Assembly: GCF_002777255.1 (NCBI RefSeq)
Contig: NZ_CP017634.1
Coordinates: forward strand, 3,236,903-3,300,902
DNA length: 64,000 nt
Direction: 5' to 3'
Source of the DNA: Candidatus Formimonas warabiya
Lineage (GTDB): Bacteria > Bacillota > Dehalobacteriia > Dehalobacteriales > Dehalobacteriaceae
Program-made: the position numbers and the translations under genes
The notes under the pieces: generated by a model
Database searches by the model: none
Told to the model about the DNA's origin: nothing
The model's input: only the letters and a program-made list of their open reading frames with translations
Shown here: positions 45,546 through 54,364 of the stretch, piece by piece
How the letters are laid out: every line of letters starts with the position of its first letter
Position numbering within the stretch: position 1 is the stretch's first letter

Positions 45546-46796
45546 TTATCTTTTCCGGATCCACCGGGCCAGCAGTCCACCGGTGTGAAACTCTACCATG
45601 GCATAATCCAAGGATCCGGGAGCCAAAATCGTGCCAAACTCTTGATGCAAAGGCTTTCTGATCTGATTTCTCCGGTACTTGCGCGTGGGATACTCCAACC
45701 ATTCCACCTCTACCATCCCCCAGGACTCTTCTAAGGCGGCAGCAAGATCCCCTTTCCCATTGACCTCTGCCCCGTTAATATGAAGAATAATGTCCCCGGA
45801 CGCCAAACCCAATTGGTGCGCCGGGGAATTTCGCAATACATCAAGGATCAGCACGCCCTTTTCCGGCTGGATATAGAGAGGATCTCCGCTCAATTCCTCC
45901 CTTTGCCCCAGCCAAATCACCAGTTCGTGGCCTAAAGGACTGAACAAAGCAGCGAGAAATGCCGTCCCGCCGGCATAGGAAGCGGCTACAGCCAGGCCCA
46001 GCAAAACAAAGCTGAACATAAAAAGGTAAACCGCTGATCTCCGGGTTTTTTCCTGGGGCCGGGAAGTCGCGGCCAGGTCTCCGTAGCCCAAGGCGGCCAT
46101 CACCGGAAACATCACGTAGGTGAGCTGGTCCGGAAGGGCTGCTCCTGCCGGTTTAAGCAAAGGCCACCAATCCGGCATGTTGATCGAAGCTCCCGCCAAT
46201 TGATCCGGGGGAAGGCTCACCGCTGCCAAAGCCACAATGGGTATGGGCCATAATTTCTGAAGATTAAAAGCGCCAATCACATGCCCTTTTCTGTTTTTCA
46301 GATAAACCGGCACTGCACCCACATGCCCCGAGATAAAAATCAAAATGGCTTCTACCAGATGGAGCAGTGCCACCAAAGCCATTAATTGAGGAACATTCAC
46401 CTGGGGAAAGCCAAAAAGTAAATAGGATAAAGATATTAAGCCTCCGGCATAAGAAAAACATAAAAACCGGGGGTGCACCAGCATTAATACGATGGCCAAA
46501 GGCCAGAGCCAGGCAATCCCGATATCGGCCAGGTTGACGCCCACAAAAACCATCAAAAAGCTGCCTGCCAGTCCTCCCACCAACCCGCTCAGTACCGCGG
46601 CCCCAATGTGGGGCCAAACAGGTTCGCCGGAAATGCCGAACCAGGCTTCTTTGGACTGCTGCATTTTGCGATATTGAAAGGCCACCAGGAGCACAATCAG
46701 CCAAAAAAAGAGAGCATCCTGGGAAAAAAGAATCATGCGAAAAAAGGACTGCAGCACCATCATGACCAATTGAAAGAAGTCCTCTAACAAAAGCAC
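45546..46796 (-). CDS. Polytopic membrane protein with C-terminal PDZ domain, MinJ-like
   Basis: The 416-aa protein has about eight membrane helices in residues 10-300 and a cytosolic PDZ domain near 315-385 (GVLILDVLRNSPAHQLGLASGDIILHINGAEV). Bacillus subtilis MinJ, which links DivIVA to MinD at the cell pole, has this layout and similar length and lies near ftsEX and ctpB. The same neighbours are here, so MinJ-like function is likely but not proven; no minD is in the window. The GTG start at 46796 follows AAAAGGGG. Confidence 0.75.
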   Translation of the reverse strand: MLLLEDFFQLVMMVLQSFFRMILFSQDALFFWLIVLLVAFQYRKMQQSKEAWFGISGEPVWPHIGAAVLSGLVGGLAGSFLMVFVGVNLADIGIAWLWPLAIVLMLVHPRFLCFSYAGGLISLSYLLFGFPQVNVPQLMALVALLHLVEAILIFISGHVGAVPVYLKNRKGHVIGAFNLQKLWPIPIVALAAVSLPPDQLAGASINMPDWWPLLKPAGAALPDQLTYVMFPVMAALGYGDLAATSRPQEKTRRSAVYLFMFSFVLLGLAVAASYAGGTAFLAALFSPLGHELVIWLGQREELSGDPLYIQPEKGVLILDVLRNSPAHQLGLASGDIILHINGAEVNGKGDLAAALEESWGMVEVEWLEYPTRKYRRNQIRKPLHQEFGTILAPGSLDYAMVEFHTGGLLARWIRKR

Positions 46797-46811
46797 ATCA
46801 AAGCGCCCCTT

Positions 46812-46850
46812 TTATGAAAATAAACCACGGGGAAATCCCCGTGGTTTATT
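46812..46850 (-). terminator. Terminator of ctpA
   Basis: A 13-bp stem (ATAAACCACGGGG paired with its complement) closes a short AAAT-type loop at 46820-46849 and overlaps the ctpA stop. On the minus strand ATTTTCAT follows. Confidence 0.8.
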
Positions 46851-48021
46851 TCCCCATCTTAGACTGTAAAATTTCCACTGCCTTTTTCAGTTGCACATCT
46901 TCTTCCGGATTTCCGGAGTAGATTACCGTTGGGTCCGTCCCCTCGGGCAGGGCCACTTTCACATCAGGAACGATTCCTTTTTTGTGAATATCATTCTTAT
47001 TCGTGGTCAGGTATTTCGCCGTGGTAATTTTCAAAGCAGCCCCGTCATCTAGGCCAAAAACACTCTGCACAATTCCTTTGCCAAAACTGGTTTCCCCCAC
47101 CAGGGTGCCGGCCTTGACATCCTTGATCGCTCCGGCCAGGATCTCGGAGGCACTGGCACTGCCTTTATTGATCAAAACAACTAAGGGAAGACCGATCAAA
47201 TTTCCTTCTGATGGGTAAGATTCCGTGTTATACCGATCGACGATCCAAACCACCGGTTTCCCTTTGGGGACAAAAAAGCCTCCTGCGGCCACAGCGGCAT
47301 CTAAGGCTCCTCCCGGATTATTGCGTAAATCCAGGATCAGCCCCCGGCATTTGTTTTCGTTCTTCAGTTTTTCCACCGTCTCTTTTAATTCTTTGGCCGT
47401 GACATCGCTGAACATCGAGATATTCACATAGGCAATCTGGGGGTATTTTTCCAGTACCTTCCCTTCTACGGAAGGAATTTCAATAATCTCCCGGACTAGT
47501 TTCACCTGCCAAAGATTTTCCTGGTTAGGCCGTTTCACCCCTAAGGTAACTTCTGAACCGGACTCCCCTTTCATCAAGCTCACCGCAGTATCGATATCCA
47601 TTTCTGTGGTGCTTTTTCCGTCAATCTCCCAAATTTCGTCCCCTGATTTAATCCCCGCTTTAGCTGCCGGGGTCCCTTTAATAGGCGCCATCACCGTCAG
47701 CTTTTTGGTATCCTTGGGAATACCCACATATATTCCCAGCCCGCCGTATGTACCTTTCATATGGGTTTGCAGCGTCTGGTAATCCTGGGGCTCCAAATAG
47801 GCGGAATAGGGATCCTTAAGTTCCTCCACCATCCCTTTCATGGCACCGTCGACCAGTTGGCTGGCTTTTAAAGGCTCCAAAGCCCGGCTTTTGATCAAGG
47901 CTGTTACTTTCAATCCATTTCCCAAATGCCAGGAATTGAGACTCACTACGAGCACCAAAAGCCCAAGGGCCAGGAGAAAACCTGCGGCTACTCCTATAAA
48001 AAAACTACGTCTTTTCGCCAT
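46846..48021 (-). CDS. Carboxy-terminal processing protease, S41 family (CtpA/CtpB)
   Basis: The 391-aa protease has a membrane anchor (about residues 8-28), a PDZ domain (VMAPIKGTPAAKAGIKSGDEI, 110-130) and an S41 core. The catalytic serine is S290 in KGSASASE, with K315 and Q319 (SFGKGIVQ). Their spacing is the same as S309/K334/Q338 of CtpB. It cleaves proteins outside the membrane from their C-termini. It lies between the M23 hydrolase and the MinJ-like gene. Confidence 0.93.
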   Translation of the reverse strand: MAKRRSFFIGVAAGFLLALGLLVLVVSLNSWHLGNGLKVTALIKSRALEPLKASQLVDGAMKGMVEELKDPYSAYLEPQDYQTLQTHMKGTYGGLGIYVGIPKDTKKLTVMAPIKGTPAAKAGIKSGDEIWEIDGKSTTEMDIDTAVSLMKGESGSEVTLGVKRPNQENLWQVKLVREIIEIPSVEGKVLEKYPQIAYVNISMFSDVTAKELKETVEKLKNENKCRGLILDLRNNPGGALDAAVAAGGFFVPKGKPVVWIVDRYNTESYPSEGNLIGLPLVVLINKGSASASEILAGAIKDVKAGTLVGETSFGKGIVQSVFGLDDGAALKITTAKYLTTNKNDIHKKGIVPDVKVALPEGTDPTVIYSGNPEEDVQLKKAVEILQSKMGK

Positions 48022-48151
48022 TTATTTCATCCTCTCTCTGAAGCTGTAATATAATTCTTCACTTCATCCCCATACTTCAATATTTATATGTTCAATTGTA
48101 CTTCAATATTAATGAAAACACAACAAAGGCAAGGATTTTAACCCCTGCCAG

Positions 48152-48215
48152 AGGAAAACCGGGGACGGTTCTTGAATTGAATGCATTCAATTCAAGAACC
48201 GTCCCCGGTTTTCCT
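48152..48215. repeat. Perfect 64-bp palindrome, GGGGACG family
   Basis: Two 32-base arms (48152-48183 and 48184-48215) are exact reverse complements with no spacer. The conserved inner part is ACCGGGGACGGTTCTTG. Such GGGGACGGTTCT palindromes resemble REP elements moved by TnpA_REP (RAYT) transposases, which are not in this window. It lies between ctpA and the M23 gene, and no T-run follows on either strand. Confidence 0.9.
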
Positions 48216-48240
48216 GCTTTCTGATTTTGCTGATTTTCTT

Positions 48241-49395
48241 CTACTGTAAGTAGCCCAAGGGGCTTACAGGTTCGCCATTTTTCCGCACTTCAAAATGGAG
48301 ATGCGGTCCTGTCGCCCAGCCGGTGCTTCCTACCTTGCCGATGACCTCTCCTCGCTTTACGTCTTGGTTTTCCGAAACCAGAATCTGGGATTGATGGGCA
48401 TACATGGTCGAGATGCCGTCTCCGTGGTCAATCACGGTGGCATTTCCATATGCACCCAGGGATCCGGCAAAAATCACGGTTCCATCATCAGCAGCATGAA
48501 TGCTCGTTCCGGCAGGTGCCCCGATATCAATCCCCGTATGCATGCGATTCGTCTTTAAAATGGGATGAATCCGGTACCCGAATGGGGACGTAATCCTGGT
48601 ATACCCCGGCGTAGGCCAGGCAAATTGACCGCTGAAATGGTTTTTGGAATTCCGGCTGCGTTCCTCCTGAATCTTTCTAATTTTTTCCCCAAGCTGGTTG
48701 GACAGGCTCTCCAGTTCATCCAAAGCCTGTTCTATTTTCTTTTTATCCTGTTCCACATCGGTAAGCAATTGCTTCTTTTGTTCTTGCTTCTGCGCCAAGA
48801 CCTTTTCCGTTCTTTCCGTGGAGGCTTTGACTTCGGCAATCCGGTTGCGCTCACCCTCCAGCTGGGCTTTCTTCTCTGCCACCAATTCCTTTTGGGTCTC
48901 AATTTCATCTAACAGGTCCACGTCCTGTTGCACCAACTTCTCCAGCAAATCAAAACGGGTTAAGAAATCACTGACGCTGGTCGCCTGAAAGGCCAATTCC
49001 AGGTAAGAAACCTGTCCGTTTAAATAGACTTCCTTCACCCTTTGTTTAAAAAATTCCATCCGTTGGTCTAATTTTTCTTCCGTACGATCCAGTTCTTTTT
49101 GCGTACGGGAAACCTGCGCTTCAGCATTCTTGAGCTGATTTCCCAGGGTGCCCAAGTCCTCTTGAACTTCTGTCATATCCTTTTCCAAGGCATCTAATTG
49201 GCCCAGAAAGGTCCGTTTCTGGGATTCTTTTTCCTTTAAAAGCTGTTTCCGCTGTTCCATTTCCTGCTGAACTTTTTTTTGCTGCGCTTTAAAGCTGTCC
49301 AATTGATCCCCGTAGGCCGGAATCAGGCCAACCATCAACAACAGGCCGAACAGGGCCAGCCCTAAAACTATTTTATAACTACGAAACCAGGACAC
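48241..49395 (-). CDS. Secreted coiled-coil M23 murein endopeptidase (EnvC-like FtsEX partner)
   Basis: The 384-aa protein has a signal peptide (about 8-29), a coiled coil from 31 to 245 with the segment VSYLELAFQATSVSDFLTRF, and a C-terminal M23 domain. Zinc ligands H286 and D290 (HTGID) and H367 (HLHFE), with H334 and H365 nearby, are intact, so it should cut peptidoglycan cross-bridges itself. FtsEX, encoded directly upstream, is the expected activator. The GTG start at 49395 follows GGGAGG with an 8-base spacer. Confidence 0.92.
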   Translation of the reverse strand: MSWFRSYKIVLGLALFGLLLMVGLIPAYGDQLDSFKAQQKKVQQEMEQRKQLLKEKESQKRTFLGQLDALEKDMTEVQEDLGTLGNQLKNAEAQVSRTQKELDRTEEKLDQRMEFFKQRVKEVYLNGQVSYLELAFQATSVSDFLTRFDLLEKLVQQDVDLLDEIETQKELVAEKKAQLEGERNRIAEVKASTERTEKVLAQKQEQKKQLLTDVEQDKKKIEQALDELESLSNQLGEKIRKIQEERSRNSKNHFSGQFAWPTPGYTRITSPFGYRIHPILKTNRMHTGIDIGAPAGTSIHAADDGTVIFAGSLGAYGNATVIDHGDGISTMYAHQSQILVSENQDVKRGEVIGKVGSTGWATGPHLHFEVRKNGEPVSPLGYLQ

Positions 49396-49436
49396 AGTTA
49401 TTTCCTCCCATTACACAGAATTTCTACGACCAATAT

Positions 49437-50327
49437 CTACACTTTTAAAAACTTATGCAGCGAAATCATACTGCCCAGGGCGCCCAAAGCAGTTCCAGTC
49501 AGCATCAGTCCGGCATTAATATTCCACAGCAAGCCGGGTTCCCGGATTAATTGAATAAAGGACAGGGAAACACTGACATTCTTGACCAATGACGAATAGG
49601 ACCAAAAAAGAATCATCACGGCCACAAAGGAACCGATCAGGCCTAAAAACACCCCTTCCAAGAGAAAAGGCCACCGGATGAACCAGTCCGTCGCACCCAC
49701 GTATTTCATGATCGTAATTTCTTTTCTCCGGGCATACACCGTAAGGCGGATAGTGATGGCAATGAGGACCACCGCCGCAATGCCCAGAAGAGTCATAATT
49801 CCTACGCCCAGGAGACGGATCCAGTTAATTAAAGCAAAAAGTTTTTCCACTACGCCTTGCCCATAGCGGACTTTTTCAAACAGGTTTGTTTGTTCCATGG
49901 ATTGCGCTACCGGGATCACATCCTCAGCCGTTTTCGTTTTTACCGTAAAAGAATCCGGCAAGGGGTTTTCTCCCTCTAATGCGTCCAGCAAATCATTTTT
50001 TTCGCCGAATTGTTTTCGTAAAGACTCCAAAGCCTCATCACGGCTGACAAAATCAACCTCACTCACTCCCGGTAAGGCCCGGATTTGCTTTTCAATGATC
50101 TCAATCTGGTCCAACCGTGTATTGTCGTGCAAAAAGGCTTTGATTTCAACGCTGGATTCAATGGAATCGGCCACGTTATTGACATTTAAGACCAGAAGCC
50201 AAAAAATCCCACAGACAAACAAGGAAATGGCTACCGTGAGAATAGAAGCAAAGCTCATCCACCCATTTCTCCGTAAGGAGATCAACGACTCTTTAAAGAA
50301 GTAACCCATTGTTCTTATTTTCATCAT
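49437..50327 (-). CDS. ftsX: Cell division protein FtsX, canonical copy
   Basis: The protein (296 aa) has the FtsX topology: cytosolic [21 protein letters not shown], helix 1 at about 25-45, an extracellular domain, and three C-terminal helices (with KEITIMKYVGATDWFIRWPF between). The start is taken at ATG 50327; ATG 50324 next to it has slightly better spacing from GGGGGTGG. It overlaps the end of ftsE by 35 bases. With FtsE it controls the M23 hydrolase encoded next. Confidence 0.94.
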   Translation of the reverse strand: MMKIRTMGYFFKESLISLRRNGWMSFASILTVAISLFVCGIFWLLVLNVNNVADSIESSVEIKAFLHDNTRLDQIEIIEKQIRALPGVSEVDFVSRDEALESLRKQFGEKNDLLDALEGENPLPDSFTVKTKTAEDVIPVAQSMEQTNLFEKVRYGQGVVEKLFALINWIRLLGVGIMTLLGIAAVVLIAITIRLTVYARRKEITIMKYVGATDWFIRWPFLLEGVFLGLIGSFVAVMILFWSYSSLVKNVSVSLSFIQLIREPGLLWNINAGLMLTGTALGALGSMISLHKFLKV

Positions 50328-51000
50328 AGCCACCCCCCGTGTCGTCACGCATCATTCTGCCGTTTTCCAAAGCCAGCACACGTTTTCGCATTACATCCAC
50401 GATATCTCTGGCATGAGTGGCCACTAAAACTGTTGTCCCTGTTTTGTTGATTTCATTCAACAGCCGCATCAAATCCCAGGACGTTTCCGGATCCAAATTT
50501 CCCGTAGGTTCATCGGCAATAACCACCATGGGTTTGTTTACAATGGCCCGGGCAATGGCAACCCGCTGTTGCTCTCCTCCGGATAATTGAGCCGGCATGG
50601 AACCGCTTTTGTGCCCCAAACCCACCAGGTCCAGGACTTCCGGCACTCTCCGGGAAATGTCATTCTTGGCACATTCCGTTACTCTCATGGCAAAAGCCAC
50701 ATTTTCATACACATTTAGGTTGGGCAAAAGGCGAAAATCCTGAAAGACGACGCCGATATTGCGCCTTAGAATGGCGATCTCTTTGCGGTTAAGTCTGATG
50801 ATACTTCTCCCGCCCACCATAATCTGTCCTGTTGAGGGAAGCTCCTCCCGGAAAAGTAACCGGATAAAAGTGGTTTTACCGGCGCCACTTTGGCCAATGA
50901 GAAAAACAAATTCCCCTTTTTCAATATGGATATTGATATCGTGAAGGGCAGCAACCCCGTTTTGATATAATTTTGAAACACCTACCATTTGAATCATCAT
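50293..51000 (-). CDS. ftsE: Cell division ATP-binding protein FtsE, canonical copy
   Basis: The protein (235 aa) has Walker [10 protein letters not shown], signature [14 protein letters not shown], Walker [14 protein letters not shown] and H-loop in VATHARD. All are canonical, unlike the second FtsE at 31203-31871. The C-terminal [12 protein letters not shown] is FtsE-typical. The ATG at 51000 follows GGGAGTGA. Confidence 0.95.
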   Translation of the reverse strand: MMIQMVGVSKLYQNGVAALHDINIHIEKGEFVFLIGQSGAGKTTFIRLLFREELPSTGQIMVGGRSIIRLNRKEIAILRRNIGVVFQDFRLLPNLNVYENVAFAMRVTECAKNDISRRVPEVLDLVGLGHKSGSMPAQLSGGEQQRVAIARAIVNKPMVVIADEPTGNLDPETSWDLMRLLNEINKTGTTVLVATHARDIVDVMRKRVLALENGRMMRDDTGGGYDENKNNGLLL

Positions 51001-51111
51001 CACAGTCACTCCCTGGAAATCTAGCTTGGGTCAGTAGCTGGCAGACATTTGGTAATGTATTTCGACAAGAAAGTAATAAATTCCTTTTAAAATTTTAATT
51101 TGGCAGAAAAA

Positions 51112-51140
51112 GGGCAAAAAAAAAGTCCTTACGGACTTTT
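51112..51140 (-). terminator. Terminator of the thioredoxin-like/MauE operon
   Basis: An 8-bp stem AAAAGTCC / GGACTTTT (51121-51128 with 51133-51140) with loop TTAC is followed on the minus strand by a T-run. It overlaps the stop of the MauE-like gene. Confidence 0.92.
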
Positions 51141-51531
51141 ACTTCTTCCATTCCCGGTAAAAAACAAATCCTGCTAAAACAGCAATGGACAAATCTCTGA
51201 AAACATGATACAAGGTAATTTTTTCCGGGCCGCCAAAACCAAAGCACCCGCATCCGTACGGCAAAATATTGCTGTAATTGAGAATCATCTGGACGAAAAA
51301 AAATAAGGAAAGCAGGAATAAAAACGCGCTGGAATACTTGGTCTTCCACTGCAAAACCAGGGACAACCCGGCCAGGATCTCAATCCAGGGGAAAACCAGG
51401 GCAATCAAGAAGGCCAGCCATTCCGGCATGGAGTAGTACGCCATAATGGTGGCTTTAAAAAGCAGTACATGAAAAATTTTGGATGCACCGGCAAATAAAT
51501 AAATTGCTGCGAGCAATAATCTTAAGATCAT
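51139..51531 (-). CDS. MauE/DoxX-like four-helix membrane protein
   Basis: The 130-aa protein has four membrane helices and the MauE-type features LLLAAIYLFAGASKI and YGCGCFG, with two cysteines at the outer face. MauE relatives pass electrons or handle disulfides together with a thioredoxin-like partner. The ATG at 51531 overlaps the stop of the thioredoxin-like gene (TGATG), so the two are coupled. Confidence 0.82.
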   Translation of the reverse strand: MILRLLLAAIYLFAGASKIFHVLLFKATIMAYYSMPEWLAFLIALVFPWIEILAGLSLVLQWKTKYSSAFLFLLSLFFFVQMILNYSNILPYGCGCFGFGGPEKITLYHVFRDLSIAVLAGFVFYREWKK

Positions 51532-51941
51532 CAAGCTCCACCTGTTTCTAAAAAGAATTTTTCGTATTCATCGGTCGTATCAAAAGCTCCGGTGATTCCT
51601 TTTACCAGCTTGCCCTTTTGATAAACAAAGATGGACGGGGTTCCGGGTATTTGGAGTTCTTCCCGCACAGATTCATATTTTTTCACATCCAGCTTTTTCA
51701 TATTTGTGATGGAAAGCTTTTTCACAGCCTGGGCCAGCTTAGACTCGGACTTGAGACAATCCTGGCAGGTGGGGGAATAGAAGTAAACGTAAAAATCCTC
51801 TCCATCAGCCATCATTTTTTCTAATTGATCCGGCGTAATGTCCGGCGCCTGAAGGGTTTTGGATGCCTGGGTCTGCCAGAGATAGGCGCCCAAGGAAAGA
51901 CAAATACCCACAATGAATATCACCAAAAACAGTTTTTTCAT
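51531..51941 (-). CDS. Membrane-anchored thioredoxin-like protein
   Basis: The 136-aa protein has an N-terminal anchor (about 3-20) and a thioredoxin fold with active site CQDC (YFYSPTCQDC) and the cis-proline region GTPSIFVYQKGK. It would act outside the membrane on disulfides. With the MauE-like protein it could form a two-gene disulfide oxidation or reduction system comparable to MauD/MauE or DsbA/VKOR. The ATG at 51941 follows GGAAGGTAGCG. Confidence 0.85.
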   Translation of the reverse strand: MKKLFLVIFIVGICLSLGAYLWQTQASKTLQAPDITPDQLEKMMADGEDFYVYFYSPTCQDCLKSESKLAQAVKKLSITNMKKLDVKKYESVREELQIPGTPSIFVYQKGKLVKGITGAFDTTDEYEKFFLETGGA

Positions 51942-51969
51942 TACCGCTACCTTCCTATTCCTCGATCAA

Positions 51970-52031
51970 GGTGTCAGGGGGACGGGGTTGTTGACACACA
52001 AGTGTGTCAACAACCCCGTCCCCCTGACACC
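51970..52031. repeat. Perfect 30-bp-arm palindrome, GGGGACG family
   Basis: Arms 51970-51999 and 52002-52031 are exact reverse complements around AA. The ends read GGTGTCAGGGGGACGGGG. The GGGGACGG core is shared with the palindrome at 48152-48215, and the GGTGTCAGG end with the short palindrome at 17237-17262. No T-run follows on either strand, so it is not a normal terminator, although it sits just behind the GntR gene. Confidence 0.9.
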
Positions 52032-52041
52032 TGCTGGTCCG

Positions 52042-52773
52042 CTAGGCTTCAGCCTTGCCTCCCTTTGCCGTTTCCGCGATAAAATCCTTCAATTTGGCAT
52101 CCACCGCGCGTAAATGTACCCGCATGGCTTCTCCCGCCTTTTCTGCTTCCCCTCGTGCTACACACTGAACAATCTGGCGCGCAGTATTAATACTATTTTC
52201 CCGCGTGTCGACAGAAATAGCCACAAAATAACTATCTTTGTAAAGCATTCTGGTAATCACTTTCATCATCTCTCTGATTACCAGATTACCTGTTGATTCT
52301 GTCAGGGCATTATGAAAATCAAGATCCGCATTTAAAAAGGTCTTCACATCCGTACTTTCCGCCATCCGGTTAATAGCCTTATGGATACGCAGAATATCCG
52401 CCTTATCAACTCTTTCCGCCGCCAATTGCACGACCTTTATTTCCAGTATTTCCCTTGCCTCCATTAAATCAAAGAAGGGTAGGGCAGCCATAGCCTTTTC
52501 CAAAAGGGAAGATTGATCACTGGCCTCTTCAGATTGGCAGAGAAAGGTTCCTTTGCCTTGAATCACCTCTAAGTTTCCCATCACAACCAGTGCCCTGATC
52601 GCTTCCCGCACGGAGGAGCGTCCAACCCCAAACATTTTACACAATTCCCGTTCGGAAGGAAGTCGGTCCCCAATCTTGAGTTTCCCTGTTTCCAGGTGTT
52701 TTCGAATTTGGTTCACAATCATTAAAGGAGTTGTGCTGCGTTGAATCGTTTCAAATACCAATTCCCTCACCAC
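52042..52773 (-). CDS. GntR-family regulator, FadR/FCD type
   Basis: The 243-aa regulator has a winged helix (IVNQIRKHLETGKLKIGDRL PSERELCKMFGVGRSSVREA) and a C-terminal all-helical FCD domain with metal-type residues (D and N in NADLDFHNAL, H pairs later). FCD regulators respond to organic or amino acids. It is the last gene of the liv cluster, 51 bases after livF, and probably controls the transporter or the hydroxyproline gene. The GTG start at 52773 has only a weak binding site; TTG 52761 is possible. Confidence 0.88.
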   Translation of the reverse strand: MVRELVFETIQRSTTPLMIVNQIRKHLETGKLKIGDRLPSERELCKMFGVGRSSVREAIRALVVMGNLEVIQGKGTFLCQSEEASDQSSLLEKAMAALPFFDLMEAREILEIKVVQLAAERVDKADILRIHKAINRMAESTDVKTFLNADLDFHNALTESTGNLVIREMMKVITRMLYKDSYFVAISVDTRENSINTARQIVQCVARGEAEKAGEAMRVHLRAVDAKLKDFIAETAKGGKAEA

Positions 52774-52824
52774 TTATCAACTGTTTTTCGTGCTCGGATA
52801 GGGGCAAAGATGGAGCCTTAAACA

Positions 52825-53541
52825 TTAACCGCCCAGATATGCTTTCACAATACTTTCATTTTCTCTCAGCTTCGCACTGTCATCTTGCATCACAATAGAT
52901 CCGGTATCCATCACATATCCATAATGAGCCAGCTTAAGGGCCATTTTCGCATTCTGCTCCACGAGAAGAATGGTTGTTCCCTCCTCGTTCAACTGTTTAA
53001 TAATACGTCCGATCTCCTGCACAATTACCGGGGCCAAACCCATGGAAGGTTCATCCAGCAAGAGAACCTTCGGCTCCGTCATTAAGGCCCGTCCGATAGC
53101 CAGCATCTGCTGTTCTCCCCCGGACAGAGTGCCGCCCATCTGCTTCCATCTTTCCCGCAACCTGGGGAACCGGTCAAAAGCCCTGTCCAGTCTTCTCTTT
53201 CGTTCCTTTTCATCCTTTAAGGTAAAAGAACCTAACTCCAGGTTTTCTTTCACTGTGAGATCTTTAAAAATGTGCCTTCCCTCAGGAACATGGATCACAC
53301 CCATTTCCACAATGGTGTGAGGCGCCAGGGTGGTGATATCTTTCCCCATAAACTCCACCTTGCCGGAGGATGCATGCACGATCCCGGAAATCGTCTTTAA
53401 GGTGGTACTCTTACCAGCGCCGTTAGAACCGAGCAGGGTGACAATCTGTCCTTGTTTTACCGAAATAGTGATACCCCGTAAAGCATGGATTTTTCCATAA
53501 TATGTCTGCAAGCCCTGTAAGGAAAGAACTACTTCGCTCAT
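52825..53541 (-). CDS. livF: Branched-chain amino acid-type ABC transporter ATPase LivF
   Basis: The 238-aa ATPase has Walker A GSNGAGKST, signature LSGGEQQMLAIGRAL, Walker B VLLLDEPSMGLAP and the LivF-typical short C-terminus ending VKAYLGG. It overlaps the livG stop by four bases. Together with LivG it energises import by LivHM. Confidence 0.93.
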   Translation of the reverse strand: MSEVVLSLQGLQTYYGKIHALRGITISVKQGQIVTLLGSNGAGKSTTLKTISGIVHASSGKVEFMGKDITTLAPHTIVEMGVIHVPEGRHIFKDLTVKENLELGSFTLKDEKERKRRLDRAFDRFPRLRERWKQMGGTLSGGEQQMLAIGRALMTEPKVLLLDEPSMGLAPVIVQEIGRIIKQLNEEGTTILLVEQNAKMALKLAHYGYVMDTGSIVMQDDSAKLRENESIVKAYLGG

Positions 53542-54314
53542 ACTGCTTCCTCATCCTCCTTCCCCAGGTAGGCTTCAATCACTCTGGGATTGTTTTTCAC
53601 TTCATCCGCCGTACCTTCGGCAATTTTCTTCCCGTAGTCAATCACCACAATCTTCTCAGATATCTTCATAATCAATTCCATATTATGCTCAATTAAAAAG
53701 ATGGTAATCTTGCGCTCATCCCTGATCCGGCGGATCAGAGCCATTAACTGCTGCTTTTCATCATGGTTCAGACCGGCGGCAGGCTCATCCAGAAGCAGCA
53801 ATTTGGGCTGGGTGGCCAAGGCCCGGGCCCATTCTACTCTGCGCTGATCCCCGTAAGGAAGATTCCGGGCACAGCGGTCTTTTTTATTCAAAATACCTAC
53901 AAAATCCAGGCATTCCTCTGCTACCTCATGAATTTTTTTCTCTTCCCCTCTTTGGTGGGGAGAACGGACAACGGCCCCCCCGATACCGGAGGTGGTACGG
54001 CAGTGCATACCGGACATGACATTTTCCAATACCGTCATATTTTTGAAAAGACGCAGGTTCTGGAAGGTCCGCGCCATCCCCATTTCGGTAATGGCATGGG
54101 GTTTCATCCGCATCACGCTTTTGTCCTGGAAAAGAATTTCTCCGGAAGTAGCTTTATAAAAACCGGTCAAACAATTAAAAGCCGATGTTTTGCCCGCGCC
54201 ATTGGGGCCAATCAAACTGGTAATCGAGTGTTCCTGAACATCGAAACTGAGATCATCTACAGCGGTAACACCGCCGAATCTCAGGGTCAAGTTTTTTACT
54301 TCTAAGATCGCCAT
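53538..54314 (-). CDS. livG: Branched-chain amino acid-type ABC transporter ATPase LivG
   Basis: The 258-aa ATPase has Walker A GPNGAGKTS, the LivG-specific insert after the Q-loop (ARTFQNLRLFKNMTVLENVM...), the signature NLPYGDQRRVEWARAL (LPYGDQ in place of LSGGQ, usual for LivG) and Walker B LLLLDEPAAGLN. The ATG at 54314 follows GAGGTGA closely; a GTG six bases upstream is the alternative. Confidence 0.93.
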   Translation of the reverse strand: MAILEVKNLTLRFGGVTAVDDLSFDVQEHSITSLIGPNGAGKTSAFNCLTGFYKATSGEILFQDKSVMRMKPHAITEMGMARTFQNLRLFKNMTVLENVMSGMHCRTTSGIGGAVVRSPHQRGEEKKIHEVAEECLDFVGILNKKDRCARNLPYGDQRRVEWARALATQPKLLLLDEPAAGLNHDEKQQLMALIRRIRDERKITIFLIEHNMELIMKISEKIVVIDYGKKIAEGTADEVKNNPRVIEAYLGKEDEEAV

Positions 54315-54364
54315 ATTCACCTCGTCCTTTACTCTTTAATGGAGTCCTCTGATGGAAAAGGGCT

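Noticed and set aside
48152-48215. Perfect palindrome as an intrinsic terminator
   Set aside because: No T-run follows on either strand, and arms of 32 bases are far longer than needed; it fits a repeat family better.
30316-51000. Two FtsEX pairs as an assembly duplication
   Set aside because: The protein sequences differ strongly, including the ABC signature and partner proteins, so these are true paralogues.
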